Assembly: GCA_003151435.1 (NCBI GenBank)
Contig: PLXP01000269.1
Coordinates: forward strand, 1 to 39,936
Direction of reading: 5' to 3'
DNA from: Acidobacteriaceae bacterium
GTDB taxonomy: Bacteria > Acidobacteriota > Terriglobia > Terriglobales > Acidobacteriaceae
Length of the DNA stretch: 39,936 nt
In this document: piece after piece, positions 6,400 to 14,902 of the stretch
Layout of the letters: each line of letters starts with the position of its first letter
Numbering within the stretch: position 1 is the stretch's first letter
The notes under the pieces: generated by a model
Database searches by the model: none
The model's input: only the letters and a program-made list of their open reading frames with translations
Told to the model about the DNA's origin: nothing
Translations under genes and position numbers: made by a program

Positions 6400-9300
6400 T
6401 TGTTCGTTGATTTTTTTATTCACCGGCCGGTATTCGCGACGGTGTGCGCGCTATTGATCATTCTAGGCGGTGCTGTGTGCATCCCCACTCTTCCCGTCGC
6501 CATGTATCCCACCCTGGCGCCGCCGCAGGTTGTGGTCAGCAGCAACTATGTGGGCGCCAACGCCGACACCGTCGAGAAGGCGGTCACCATTCCGCTGGAA
6601 GAATCGATCAACGGCGTTGAGGGCATGCGCTACATCAACTCCTCCAGCACCAACAGTGGCACCAGTTCCATTACCACCACCTTCCGAACCGGCTACGACC
6701 TTTCCATCGCGGCCGTGGACGTGCAAAACCGCGTCGCCAGCGTGCAGGGCCGCCTGCCCTCCGCGGTAAACTCAACCGGCATCAGCATCACCAAGTCCAA
6801 CAGCAACTTCGTGTTTGGCGCGGGCTTCTATACGCTCGATGGACGCTACTCCCCGGAGTTTATTTCCAATTACCTTGACGTCTACGTGAAGGACGCCCTC
6901 AAGCGCGTGCCGGGCGTCGGCGACGTGATGATCTTCGGCGAACGCAAGTACGCCATGCGCGTTTGGCTCGATCCAGTGCGGCTGGCGTCCCGCGGATTGA
7001 CTGCCACCGACGTGGTAAACGCGCTGGTGGAACAGAACGTGGAGATTCCCGCCGGACAGCTCGGACAGCCTCCTGCCGACAAAACGCAGGCCTTTCAGGT
7101 CCCCGTGCGCGTTGTCGGCCGCCTTACCGATCCTGCTGAATTCAACAAGATCATCGTGAAGAACTCCGCCAACGGGCTGGTGCTGCTCCAGGACGTGGGG
7201 CACGCCCAAATCGGCGCCGAGGACTACGGCTCCGCGCTCAAGTTCAGCGGGCGCAACGCCATGGGCATCGGCGTCGAGCAGCTTTCCAACGCCAACGCTC
7301 TTGAAGTAGACCGCCAGGCCAAGGCCGTGTTGCAGGAACTCTCGAAGAGCTTTCCTCCGGGGCTGCAATACGTCATCGCGTTCGACGCTACGACCGTCGT
7401 CGGCGACTCCATCCGCGAAGTGCTGGTGACCCTGGCGGAGGCCATCGTCATCGTCATTGTGGTGATCTTCCTGTTCCTGCTCGATTGGCGCGCTACCATC
7501 ATTCCCGCGGTCACCATTCCGGTTTCGCTCATCGGTACCTTCGCCTTCATCAAGGCTTTTGGTTTCTCCATCAACTCGCTTACGCTGTTCGGTATCACTC
7601 TGGCCACGGGGCTGGTGGTCGATGACGCCATCGTCGTCATCGAAAACGTGCAGCGCCACATCGCCATGGAGCACTCCGATCCGCACGAGGCCACTTCGCG
7701 CGCCATGGGCGAAGTAACCAGCGCTGTCATTGCCACCTCGCTTGTGCTCATTGCCGTGTTCGTGCCGGTGTCGTTCTTTCCTGGCACTACAGGCATACTC
7801 TACCGGCAGTTCTCGCTGACCATTGCATTCTCCATCGCCATCTCAGCCTTTAATGCACTCACTCTTTCACCGGCGTTATCAGCGTTGTTCCTGCGCGGCG
7901 AGGAAGACCGTCCTCATCAACTCGACTTCCTGCATATCCGCCCCGTCTCGCGCGCCTTCGCCGGATTCATCCATGGCGCGGACGCCACGGTGAGCTGGAC
8001 GTCCAGCACCTATGCCAAGTCCATTCATTTCGTTCTGCGGCTTCGCTATGTCTTGCTGTTTCTCTTCGTTGCAGGACTCGCCGCCACGGTGTGGATGTAT
8101 CAGCGCGTACCCACCGGGTTCATTCCCCAGGAAGATCAGAGCTTTCTGATGGTGATCGTGCAGGCGCCTCCCGGCTCCTCGCTGTCGTACACCAGCGCAC
8201 TTGCCGACCGCGGACAGGCGATCATCGCGCAGGACCCGGACATCGCGGGCGCCTTCTCCGTGATGGGCTTCAGCCTCTCCGGCGCCGCTTCCAACGCCGG
8301 TATGATGTTCGTGTCTACCACGCCCTCCGATAAACGACGCGCCAAGGGCCATTCCGCCGCCGACATCGTTGCCCGGCTGTCGCCAAAACTCCAGTCCCTG
8401 ATGTTTGCTCCCAATGGCGGACTGGTGGCCATGATTCAGCCGCCTGCGGTGCAGGGTGTGGGCAGTTACGGCGGATTTCAATTCATGCTGCAGGACCAGG
8501 GCCAGAACACTCTGGCCGATCTCGATCGCGTGGCGCACCAGATCGTGAGCGCCAGTCGTGCGCGCAAGGACATGACCGGGCTTATCACCACCTTCTCGGC
8601 CAATGACCCGCAGGAACTGGTAACCATCGATCGCGAGAAAGCCAAGGCCATGAACATCTCGCTCTCGCAGATCACCACCACGCTCGGTGTGTTCATGGGG
8701 TCGCAATACGTCAACGACTTCGATTTCAACAATCGCACGTATCGCGTCTATGTTCAGGCTGACCAGCCGTTCCGCATGACGGCCAGAGACCTGCACAATT
8801 ATTACGTGCGCTCGGATACGGGGCAGATGGTCCCGCTGGACAACCTGATCAGTGTGGTTGAAAGCTCAGGCCCCCCGGTCATCACTCACTACAACCTCTT
8901 CCGCGCGGTTGAGATCGACGGCTCGCCTGCGCCGGGTTACAGTTCCGGACAGGGAATCGCGAGCATGGAAGACCTGGCCAAGCAGGTGATGATGCCCGGC
9001 ATGACCTACCAGTGGACCGGCTTGACCCTGGATGAAATCGAGTCCAGCGGCAAGGCGATGATCATCTTCGGACTCGGCATCCTGGTGGTCTACCTCACGC
9101 TGTCGGCGCAATACGAGAGCTTCGCATTGCCCTTCATCATCCTGCTGGCGGTGCCGATGGCGGTGCTGGGCGCGCTGGGAGCCGTGTATCTGCGCGGCCT
9201 CTCCGATGACGTCTACTGCCAGATCGGCCTGGTCATGCTGATTGGCCTTTCGGCGAAAAACTCAATTCTGATCGTCGAGTTTGCCGAACAGATGCGCCGC

Positions 9301-9585
9301 AAGGGACGCTCCATCGCTGAAGCTGCGATTGAGGCTGCGGAACTGCGGTTGCGGCCCATTTTGATGACCTCATTCGCCTTCATCCTCGGCATTCTGCCTC
9401 TGGTCTTCGCGACGGGCGCAGGCGCCCTGGGCCGCCGCTCAGTGGGTACAACCATCGTGGGCGGCATGTTGCTCTCCACGTTGCTCAACCTGTTCTTCAT
9501 CCCCACGCTCTACGTCATTCTCAGCACCGCGCTCGCCCGTTTCGGGGGCAGGAATGCGAAGACGCTGGAGCACGCACAAGCATAG
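6400..9585 (+). CDS. RND multidrug efflux pump, AcrB/HAE1 family
   Basis: A proton-driven inner-membrane exporter of drugs or lipophilic compounds, trimeric in the family. The TTG at 6400 is chosen because GGAAGG sits 6 nt upstream and the protein then begins FVDFFIHRPVFATV, the classic AcrB opening; the frame extends further upstream without reason. At 1061 aa it is full length. The pattern is TM1, a large periplasmic loop, TM2-7, a second large loop (from about 560) and TM8-12. Proton-relay residues are present: Asp408 and Asp409 (GLVVDDAIVV), Lys953 (GLSAKNSIL) and Thr990 (MTSFAFILG). The adaptor gene is immediately upstream. The outer-membrane factor must be encoded elsewhere. Substrate cannot be read from sequence. 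Confidence 0.95.
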   Translation: MFVDFFIHRPVFATVCALLIILGGAVCIPTLPVAMYPTLAPPQVVVSSNYVGANADTVEKAVTIPLEESINGVEGMRYINSSSTNSGTSSITTTFRTGYDLSIAAVDVQNRVASVQGRLPSAVNSTGISITKSNSNFVFGAGFYTLDGRYSPEFISNYLDVYVKDALKRVPGVGDVMIFGERKYAMRVWLDPVRLASRGLTATDVVNALVEQNVEIPAGQLGQPPADKTQAFQVPVRVVGRLTDPAEFNKIIVKNSANGLVLLQDVGHAQIGAEDYGSALKFSGRNAMGIGVEQLSNANALEVDRQAKAVLQELSKSFPPGLQYVIAFDATTVVGDSIREVLVTLAEAIVIVIVVIFLFLLDWRATIIPAVTIPVSLIGTFAFIKAFGFSINSLTLFGITLATGLVVDDAIVVIENVQRHIAMEHSDPHEATSRAMGEVTSAVIATSLVLIAVFVPVSFFPGTTGILYRQFSLTIAFSIAISAFNALTLSPALSALFLRGEEDRPHQLDFLHIRPVSRAFAGFIHGADATVSWTSSTYAKSIHFVLRLRYVLLFLFVAGLAATVWMYQRVPTGFIPQEDQSFLMVIVQAPPGSSLSYTSALADRGQAIIAQDPDIAGAFSVMGFSLSGAASNAGMMFVSTTPSDKRRAKGHSAADIVARLSPKLQSLMFAPNGGLVAMIQPPAVQGVGSYGGFQFMLQDQGQNTLADLDRVAHQIVSASRARKDMTGLITTFSANDPQELVTIDREKAKAMNISLSQITTTLGVFMGSQYVNDFDFNNRTYRVYVQADQPFRMTARDLHNYYVRSDTGQMVPLDNLISVVESSGPPVITHYNLFRAVEIDGSPAPGYSSGQGIASMEDLAKQVMMPGMTYQWTGLTLDEIESSGKAMIIFGLGILVVYLTLSAQYESFALPFIILLAVPMAVLGALGAVYLRGLSDDVYCQIGLVMLIGLSAKNSILIVEFAEQMRRKGRSIAEAAIEAAELRLRPILMTSFAFILGILPLVFATGAGALGRRSVGTTIVGGMLLSTLLNLFFIPTLYVILSTALARFGGRNAKTLEHAQA

Positions 9586-9588
9586 GCG

Positions 9589-9891
9589 CTACTGGTTTTC
9601 GCGATGGGCGATCACGTAATCCTTGATGCGCCGGTAAACTTCGCTGCTGACCACACCGCGATCCAGCAGATCGGATTTTGCGTGATAGGGCCGGAAGCGC
9701 ACAATGCGACCGGCCCAGCTCGGCGTCATTCCCGGCACCTTCACTAGCTCCTCAAGGGTGGCGTGGTTAATGTCCACCCGTTCTTCGGCTGAAGCTGCGA
9801 CGTGCGGCGTTGGCTTCGATTGCGGGTGAACGCCCACGGGAACACACAGGATTGCCACTGCCAACGTCGTGATGAATGCCCTCGTTTTCAC
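9589..9891 (-). CDS. Exported ComEA-like helix-hairpin-helix protein
   Basis: Starting at GTG 9891 (GGAG 9-10 nt upstream), the 100-residue product has an N-terminal signal sequence (KTRAFITTLAVAILCVPVG) and a single ComEA-type helix-hairpin-helix domain: VDINHATLEELVKVPGM, then the second helix PSWAGRIVRFRPYHAKSDLL and a C-terminal YRRIKDYVIA. In ComEA the HhH2 domain binds double-stranded DNA non-specifically during natural uptake. Small stand-alone secreted versions are common and their role is often unproven. The open frame extends upstream to 10020, but that part lacks homology. It converges with the RND gene with only 3 bp between stops. Confidence 0.8.
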   Translation of the reverse strand: MKTRAFITTLAVAILCVPVGVHPQSKPTPHVAASAEERVDINHATLEELVKVPGMTPSWAGRIVRFRPYHAKSDLLDRGVVSSEVYRRIKDYVIAHRENQ

Positions 9892-10047
9892 GGGACCATT
9901 CTCCGCTTTGACGCAGCCAAACCGCAAGTCACGCACGGATCGCGACCACGTCTCTTCCCAACTCCACAGGCTTTGAGACCCCTCAACCGTTGGCTTGTCT
10001 TTCGATTTGTGGTCGCTCACCCCTGACCAACCTGTGACAATAGTTCT

Positions 10048-11922
10048 ATGGCGATGCCCCCCGTTGCTCCCGCTCCTGACCGTAAGTTCCGTATCCGGCT
10101 ATTCCAGCGGACCAGGGGCACCGTCCTCACCGTGCTCGTGGCCCTGTTCATCCTCTGTGTGGTGTTTTCCTGGACCACGCGCGACGCCTTGGACCATCTT
10201 CACTTCAGCCGGATACAGGGCAACACAGCAGCGATTGCCGGCGCCAGGAAGACCGTCGTCGACCTGAGCCCTTGGCAAACGGCCGCGGCATTGGCGCCGC
10301 TGGCTGTTACCGCTGAAGAGAAGGACTACGCGCAAGAGGCCGAACGTCTGGCCGATCACGAAGTAGACCAAGCATTCGCCGCCGCGTTGCGTCTTTCCAT
10401 CCTGCAGTCGCAACGTCGCACCCTGACCGGTGAGGCGCTCGCCCTGGCACAAAAGGCCGATCAACTGCAACAGCTGGTCAATCAGGATCAGGCTCTCGTC
10501 CATCAACTTGGTTCCGCATCGAACGTCGCGGCGCCGCGAGCGAAAGATGATGCGCCGGTTGCAAGCGGCAGCGACGATCTCGAGGTTGCCAAGGCCCAAC
10601 TTGGACTCGATTCCGATGAACTTGCCGATGTTCAGCAAGACCTGGAACGCGCATCCGGCGATCAGCGATCCCAGATTCAGGGCGAGCTCGTGGCCCATGA
10701 AGCGGCAATGAAAAAGTACGACAGCGAGTCGCACGGTCTGGGCGAAATCGCCGTTCTCTCCGTGGCGCATTACGCCACTCTCGCAGGACGAGTAAAGTCA
10801 TGGAACAAGCAACGAGACCGCCATCGGCTTATCGAGCAGGCACTCCAGCAGGCTCAGGCCGACATACAAAGCCTGACCGCGGAACACAACGCGCTTGAGG
10901 CCAAGGCCAATGCCGGCACCGCCGCGGCGGCAGGTGATGAGCAGAGCCGAATAGACAAGCTCGCCGGCATAAAGGACCGCAGCGCGGAACGCCAGCTTCT
11001 AAGCATCTACGACGATCGCATTCAAACACAGCAGCAGCTTGCTACGGTTTACGCGAAATGGTCCGCCCAGGTGTTCCTGCAACATCGCCTCCTGTTGCAT
11101 CTGATCTTGCAATCGGTCGCGCTGATTCTTCTCATTCTCATTTGCATGATGCTCGGCAACGGTCTGGTGCGGCGGCTTACCACTCATGCAACCTTGGAGC
11201 GCAGGCAGGCGCAAACTTTGCGCACCATTCTGGAACTGGCCGTGCAGTTTCTGGGCGCCCTCTTCATTCTGCTGGTCATCTTTGGCACCCCGCAACAAAT
11301 GCCCACCATCCTGGGCCTTGCCACCGCGGCACTCACCATCGCACTGCAGGATTTCATCCTGGCATTTTTCGGTTGGTTTGTTCTCATGGGGAAAAAGGGT
11401 ATTCGCGTCGGCGACTGGGTTCAGATCAACGGCGTTGAAGGCGAGGTGACAGAACTCGGCCTGACCTCCACTACACTGCTCGAGACTGGAACCAATAAAG
11501 GCTACCCGACTGGACGTCGCATCTCATTCATCAACAGCTTCGCGATTCGAGGGCAATTCTTCAACTTCTCCACTGCGGGGCAGTGGATGTGGGACGAAAT
11601 CACCGTCGCTGTCCCTGCATCCGACGACACCAACGCGACCGTCGAGCGCATTCTCAATGCCATGCAGGAAGAGACCAAAGACAATGCACGCATTGCCGAG
11701 CAGGAGTGGAAACGCGGCACGCGTGGCGATGGCCTCAGCAAGTTCAAGGCCGCTCCGTCGGTCAACCTGCGACCCACTGGATCCGGGGTTGAACTCGTAG
11801 TGCGCTACGTAACGCGCGCTTCGGAGCGATTCGATACCCGTAATCGCTTGTATCGGCACGTCATCGACTTGCTCCATGAGCCGAAAACAGCGGAGCCGGG
11901 ATCCACGGAAACGGTCGCATAG
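10048..11922 (+). CDS. MscS-family mechanosensitive ion channel with coiled-coil periplasmic domain
   Basis: A 624-residue channel-like membrane protein. An N-terminal helix (about 25-43) anchors a long Gln/Ala-rich helical region (about 100-320, rich in heptads), probably periplasmic. A hydrophobic block (about 340-450) follows with three helices, the last being the pore-type TM3 segment (LGLATAALTIALQDFILAFFGWFVLM). Then comes the MscS beta-domain signature (KGIRVGDWVQINGVEGEVTELGL) and the alpha/beta C-terminal domain. MscS proteins release solutes during hypo-osmotic shock. Larger members with extra N-terminal domains resemble MscK/MscM. A second ATG two codons downstream (10054) is an equally possible start. 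The his attenuator begins shortly after its stop. Confidence 0.88.
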   Translation: MAMPPVAPAPDRKFRIRLFQRTRGTVLTVLVALFILCVVFSWTTRDALDHLHFSRIQGNTAAIAGARKTVVDLSPWQTAAALAPLAVTAEEKDYAQEAERLADHEVDQAFAAALRLSILQSQRRTLTGEALALAQKADQLQQLVNQDQALVHQLGSASNVAAPRAKDDAPVASGSDDLEVAKAQLGLDSDELADVQQDLERASGDQRSQIQGELVAHEAAMKKYDSESHGLGEIAVLSVAHYATLAGRVKSWNKQRDRHRLIEQALQQAQADIQSLTAEHNALEAKANAGTAAAAGDEQSRIDKLAGIKDRSAERQLLSIYDDRIQTQQQLATVYAKWSAQVFLQHRLLLHLILQSVALILLILICMMLGNGLVRRLTTHATLERRQAQTLRTILELAVQFLGALFILLVIFGTPQQMPTILGLATAALTIALQDFILAFFGWFVLMGKKGIRVGDWVQINGVEGEVTELGLTSTTLLETGTNKGYPTGRRISFINSFAIRGQFFNFSTAGQWMWDEITVAVPASDDTNATVERILNAMQEETKDNARIAEQEWKRGTRGDGLSKFKAAPSVNLRPTGSGVELVVRYVTRASERFDTRNRLYRHVIDLLHEPKTAEPGSTETVA

Positions 11923-11942
11923 AGACGTTTCACCCGCGGGAG

Positions 11943-11972
11943 TTGACACGGGACCAGGTTTCCCCTTAAGGT
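11943..11972 (+). promoter_or_regulatory. Candidate his operon promoter
   Basis: A perfect -35 box TTGACA (11943-11948) lies between the MscS gene and the leader peptide. At 18 bp spacing is a weak -10-like TAAGGT (11967-11972), which keeps the TA...T positions. If used, transcription would start only a few nucleotides before the leader ATG, making the leader nearly leaderless. The -10 assignment is weak. Confidence 0.4.
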
Positions 11973-11981
11973 TTCAATTAG

Positions 11982-12059
11982 ATGCAGAGCCACCGCCATC
12001 ACGGTCACCACCATCATCATGGGACCTCCATGCCGGCGGACTGCTATGGCCTGATGTAA
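11982..12059 (+). CDS. hisL: Histidine operon leader peptide (HisL-like)
   Basis: A 25-codon ORF (ATG 11982, TAA 12057-12059) whose product reads MQSHRHHGHHHHHGTSMPAD followed by CYGLM. It contains eight His codons within ten positions (residues 4, 6, 7 and 9-13), and lies directly upstream of hisI-hisG. Such a His run upstream of a his operon is the hallmark of ribosome-mediated attenuation: ribosomes stall at the His codons when charged tRNA-His is scarce. The sequence has no obvious similarity to the enterobacterial HisL outside the His run. A weak AAGG lies 10 nt upstream. It is too short for normal gene calling and would usually be missed. Confidence 0.85.
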   Translation: MQSHRHHGHHHHHGTSMPADCYGLM

Positions 12060-12129
12060 AAAAACAGCCAGACAGATTCAAGAAACACCCAGGCCCGCCG
12101 GCGAATCCGCCAGCGGGCTTTTTCGTTTT
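11988..12129 (+). promoter_or_regulatory. his attenuator with alternative stems
   Basis: Four segments form the alternatives expected for attenuation. Segment 1 (11988-11997, containing AGC and CCGCC) can pair with segment 2 (GGCGG and GCT within 12035-12045). Segment 2 (12031-12039, TGCCGGCGG) can instead pair over nine positions with segment 3 (12095-12103, CCGCCGGCG) as antiterminator. Segment 3 can pair with segment 4 (12108-12118) in the terminator. A ribosome stalled on the His codons (11991-12020) would cover segment 1 and leave segment 2 free; one reaching the stop at 12057 would mask segment 2 and allow termination. The pairings are read directly from the sequence; the mechanism is inferred from the known his/trp paradigm. 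Confidence 0.8.
12093..12129 (+). terminator. Rho-independent terminator of the his attenuator
   Basis: Stem GCCCGCCGGCG (12093-12103), tetraloop AATC, and CGCCAGCGGGC (12108-12118) pair with one C/A mismatch. They are followed by TTTTTCGTTTT (12119-12129). It lies between the leader stop codon and hisI, 33 bp before the hisI ATG, so read-through is needed to express the operon. Confidence 0.85.
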
Positions 12130-12161
12130 CGGCAAAAATCCCAAACACGATCGGAAAGAAA

Positions 12162-12536
12162 ATGAGCAACGACGCAGCAACAATCGACTTTGACAAAATG
12201 GATGGGCTGGCCCCCGGCATCGTGCAGGATGCGCGCACGGGCGAAGTGCTGATGCTGGGTTTTCTTAACCCCATCAGCTATGCCAAAACCCTTGAGACCG
12301 GGTTCGTCACCTTCTGGAGCCGCACCCGCCAGAAGCTGTGGATGAAGGGCGAGACCAGCGGCAATCGCCTGCGCGTTGTCTCCGCCTCAACCGACTGCGA
12401 CAACGACACGCTGTTGTTTCGCGTGGAAGTGGAAGGCGACGGGCTGGTCTGCCATGAGGGCACCGTCAGTTGCTTCACGCGCCCCATCGCAATCAGCGCG
12501 GCAAACCAGAATACGGAGGCATTCGGTGGCAAATAA
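12162..12536 (+). CDS. hisI: Phosphoribosyl-AMP cyclohydrolase
   Basis: Opens the purine ring of N1-(5-phosphoribosyl)-AMP, the third step of histidine synthesis, in the cytoplasm. The 124-aa product carries the full family signature: [20 protein letters not shown], the metal-binding [14 protein letters not shown] motif with Asp and Cys ligands, and the CHEGTVSCF zinc-binding Cys pair. Length fits a stand-alone cyclohydrolase: there is no C-terminal HisE (phosphoribosyl-ATP pyrophosphatase) domain, and no separate hisE is in this window. It is the first structural gene after the attenuator and overlaps hisG by 11 nt, so the operon order here places hisI first. Confidence 0.96.
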   Translation: MSNDAATIDFDKMDGLAPGIVQDARTGEVLMLGFLNPISYAKTLETGFVTFWSRTRQKLWMKGETSGNRLRVVSASTDCDNDTLLFRVEVEGDGLVCHEGTVSCFTRPIAISAANQNTEAFGGK

Positions 12537-13401
12537 GCTTAGACTCGGCATCCCCAAGGGCAGCCTGCAGGATGCGACAATCGCTCTCTTCAAACGCGCC
12601 GGATGGAACATCTACGCCGACGGCCGCTCCTACTTTCCCTCTATCGACGACAGCGAAATCGAGTGCATGTTGATCCGTGCGCAGGAGATGGCGCGCTACG
12701 TCGATCACGGCGTGCTCGACGCCGGCCTCACCGGCATCGACTGGGTGGTCGAGAGCGGTCTCGATCTTGCCAGCGTCACCTCGCTCACCTATGCCAAGCA
12801 GAGCCGCCGCAAAGTGCGCTGGGTGCTGGCTGTTCCTGAAGGCAGCGGCTTTGAAAAAGCGGAAGACCTCGAAGGCAAGATCATCGCCACTGAACTCGTC
12901 GAAGTCACCAAGCGGTACTTCGCTGAAAAACGCGTGAACGTCAAGGTGGAATTCAGTTGGGGCGCGACGGAAGTGAAGCCGCCCATGCTGGCCGACGCCA
13001 TCGTCGAAGTCACTGAGACAGGCAGCTCGCTGAAGGCCAACCACCTCAAGATCATTGACACCGTGATGGAAAGTGAAACGCGCCTCATCGCCAGCAAGGC
13101 CGCTCTCGCCGATGCGTGGAAGCGCGAGAAAATCGAGTCGCTGGCGCTCATGCTGCGCGGCGCCATCGATGCACAATCGCAAGTAGGCCTCATGCTCAAC
13201 GTGAAGCGCACTGATCTTGACGCCGTGCTTGCGGTGCTGCCCGCGCTCAACTCGCCCACAATTTCGCATTTGAGCGATGCGGAGTGGGTCGCCGTGAACA
13301 CCATCCTCGATGAACGCGTTGCCCGCGAAGTCATCCCCCGGCTCAAAGCGGCAAAGGCCACCGGCATCGTCGAGTATCCCCTCAACAAAGTCGTGCTGTA
13401 A
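12526..13401 (+). CDS. hisG: ATP phosphoribosyltransferase (long form)
   Basis: Condenses ATP and PRPP, the committed and feedback-controlled step of histidine synthesis. Start GTG 12526 is fixed by GGAGG 6 nt upstream and by the N-terminus [14 protein letters not shown]; an alternative frame extension upstream has no homology. The type-II periplasmic-binding fold is followed by the PRPP-binding loop region ([19 protein letters not shown]), and the last 75 or so residues ([20 protein letters not shown]..., PLNKVVL end) form the ACT-like regulatory domain. The 291-aa length shows the long, self-regulated form, so no HisZ partner is needed. It overlaps hisI by 11 nt. A 187-bp gap separates it from hisD. 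Confidence 0.96.
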   Translation: MANKLRLGIPKGSLQDATIALFKRAGWNIYADGRSYFPSIDDSEIECMLIRAQEMARYVDHGVLDAGLTGIDWVVESGLDLASVTSLTYAKQSRRKVRWVLAVPEGSGFEKAEDLEGKIIATELVEVTKRYFAEKRVNVKVEFSWGATEVKPPMLADAIVEVTETGSSLKANHLKIIDTVMESETRLIASKAALADAWKREKIESLALMLRGAIDAQSQVGLMLNVKRTDLDAVLAVLPALNSPTISHLSDAEWVAVNTILDERVAREVIPRLKAAKATGIVEYPLNKVVL

Positions 13402-13426
13402 CACAATTTGCTTTCGCACAAAACGT

Positions 13427-13458
13427 GGGTGCCCCAGGTCTCGCTTTTGAGACCTGGG
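13427..13458. repeat. Dispersed intergenic hairpin repeat (GGGTGCCCCA type)
   Basis: In the hisG-hisD gap, GGGTGCCCCA (13427-13436) leads into a perfect 10-bp inverted repeat CCCAGGTCTC (13433-13442) / GAGACCTGGG (13449-13458) with loop GCTTTT. No T-tract follows, so it is not a convincing terminator. The same 10-mer heads hairpin-forming sequence at 35971-36068. A second, smaller dyad GGGCG...CGCCC (13491-13510) follows in the same gap. This resembles REP-type elements known from many bacterial intergenic regions. In transcripts it may act as an mRNA stability element inside the operon. Confidence 0.6.
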
Positions 13459-13588
13459 AAACCACAAACGACAATCAATTAGCTTTGAAAGGGCGCGGCT
13501 TTATCCGCCCCGCTAGCTTCCCAATATCGGCGTGTGCTTCAGCCCCTGAGGGAATGCGGGTCTGCGATATCAGCACCCGGAGGAACGA

Positions 13589-14902
13589 ATGAAGCTGATC
13601 CGGACCAAAGGTCGAGGCGCGCAGCAAACCGCCGCCGTCCTCACATCATTGGAACAACGCGGCGGCGCAGCTCTCGACGCTGTACTGCCCGCAGTCGCGC
13701 GTATCGTTGCCGACGTCCGCCGCCAGGGAGATCGCGCGCTGCTCCGCTATGCCTCGCGATTCGACGACCTCGTCGGGCCGTCCGTCCTCCGCGTCAAGCC
13801 CGATGAGATGGCCGCAGCCTGGGACGCAATCGATCCCGCGTTGCGCGAGGCATTGTCCACAGCGGCAGAGCAGATCCGCAGTTTTGCCCAGTGTCAGATG
13901 CCTGCCACGTGGACCGTTTCTCCTATTGCGGGCCTCACGACAGGACAACTCGCGCGCCCCCTCGGATCGGTTGGTTGCTACGTGCCAAGCGGCCGTCATC
14001 CTTTGCCTTCCACGCTGCTCATGACCGCCATCCCCGCGCAGGTCGCGGGCGTAGAGCGTATCGTGGTCGTCTCTCCCAGGCCCGCGCCCGAAACGCTCGC
14101 CGCGGCGCATCTGCTCGGCATCACGGAGTTCTATCGCCTTGGCGGCGCCCATGCCATCGCTGCGCTTGCTTACGGCACAGTCAGCGTGCCGCGCGTCGAC
14201 AAGATCGTGGGGCCGGGCAATCTCTACGTCACCGCGGCCAAACGCCTCGTCGCCTTTGACTGCGCCATTGACATGCTGGCGGGACCCACCGAGATCGTCG
14301 TCACCAGCGAACGCGGCAACGCTGCCGGCATCGCCAGCGATCTTGTGGCGCAGGCTGAGCACGATCCCGAGGCGCTCGCGATCTTCATTACCACCCGCGC
14401 AGATCTCGCGAAAGAGGTAATCGCCGAGACCAAACAACGCAGCCGCGGCAACACCGTCGCGCGCCAGGCGCTCGATCGCAACGGCCTGGTCATCATCGCA
14501 GCGAATGTGGATGAGGCTCGCCGGATCACCAATCGCCTCGCGCCCGAACATCTCACTGTGGATGCACACAGCGATCTCGATTGGGTACAAAATGCCGGTT
14601 CGGTCTTCGTGGGCCGCTGGTCCGCGCAGCCCATGGGCGACTACATCTCTGGGCCCAACCACACGTTGCCCACCGGCGGCATGGCGCGTGTGCGCGGCGG
14701 ATTGAGCGTGAACGACTTCGTTAAACTCATTACCGTGCAGCAATACTCGGCCGAGGCATTGCGCACGCTCGGTCAGAAAGCCATCTTGCTGGCAGAAGCC
14801 GAAGGACTGACAGGCCACGCCGAAGCAATCCGCACGCGGCTGCGCAAGAACGCGCGAACAGCCTCGCCCGCCAGTCCGCGTCCAAGGAGAAACAATGCCT
14901 GA
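13589..14902 (+). CDS. hisD: Histidinol dehydrogenase
   Basis: Catalyses the last two steps, NAD-dependent oxidation of L-histidinol to L-histidine through histidinal, with bound zinc. The 437-aa length is normal. Family landmarks seen: GCYVPSGRHPLPSTLLMTAIPA near residue 130, the KIVGPGNLYVTAAKR segment, AGPTEIVV, VAQAEHDPEA (Gln and His zinc ligands), LAPEHLTVD with the catalytic Glu-His pair, MGDYISGPNHTLPTGG (zinc-ligand Asp), and a late His in EGLTGHAEA. GGAGG precedes the ATG. It follows hisG after a repeat-containing gap and overlaps hisC by 8 nt. Confidence 0.97.
   Translation: MKLIRTKGRGAQQTAAVLTSLEQRGGAALDAVLPAVARIVADVRRQGDRALLRYASRFDDLVGPSVLRVKPDEMAAAWDAIDPALREALSTAAEQIRSFAQCQMPATWTVSPIAGLTTGQLARPLGSVGCYVPSGRHPLPSTLLMTAIPAQVAGVERIVVVSPRPAPETLAAAHLLGITEFYRLGGAHAIAALAYGTVSVPRVDKIVGPGNLYVTAAKRLVAFDCAIDMLAGPTEIVVTSERGNAAGIASDLVAQAEHDPEALAIFITTRADLAKEVIAETKQRSRGNTVARQALDRNGLVIIAANVDEARRITNRLAPEHLTVDAHSDLDWVQNAGSVFVGRWSAQPMGDYISGPNHTLPTGGMARVRGGLSVNDFVKLITVQQYSAEALRTLGQKAILLAEAEGLTGHAEAIRTRLRKNARTASPASPRPRRNNA

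Noticed and set aside
13433..13458. Terminator after hisG
   Set aside because: Perfect hairpin but no T-tract, and the operon continues with hisD; better explained as a repeat element.
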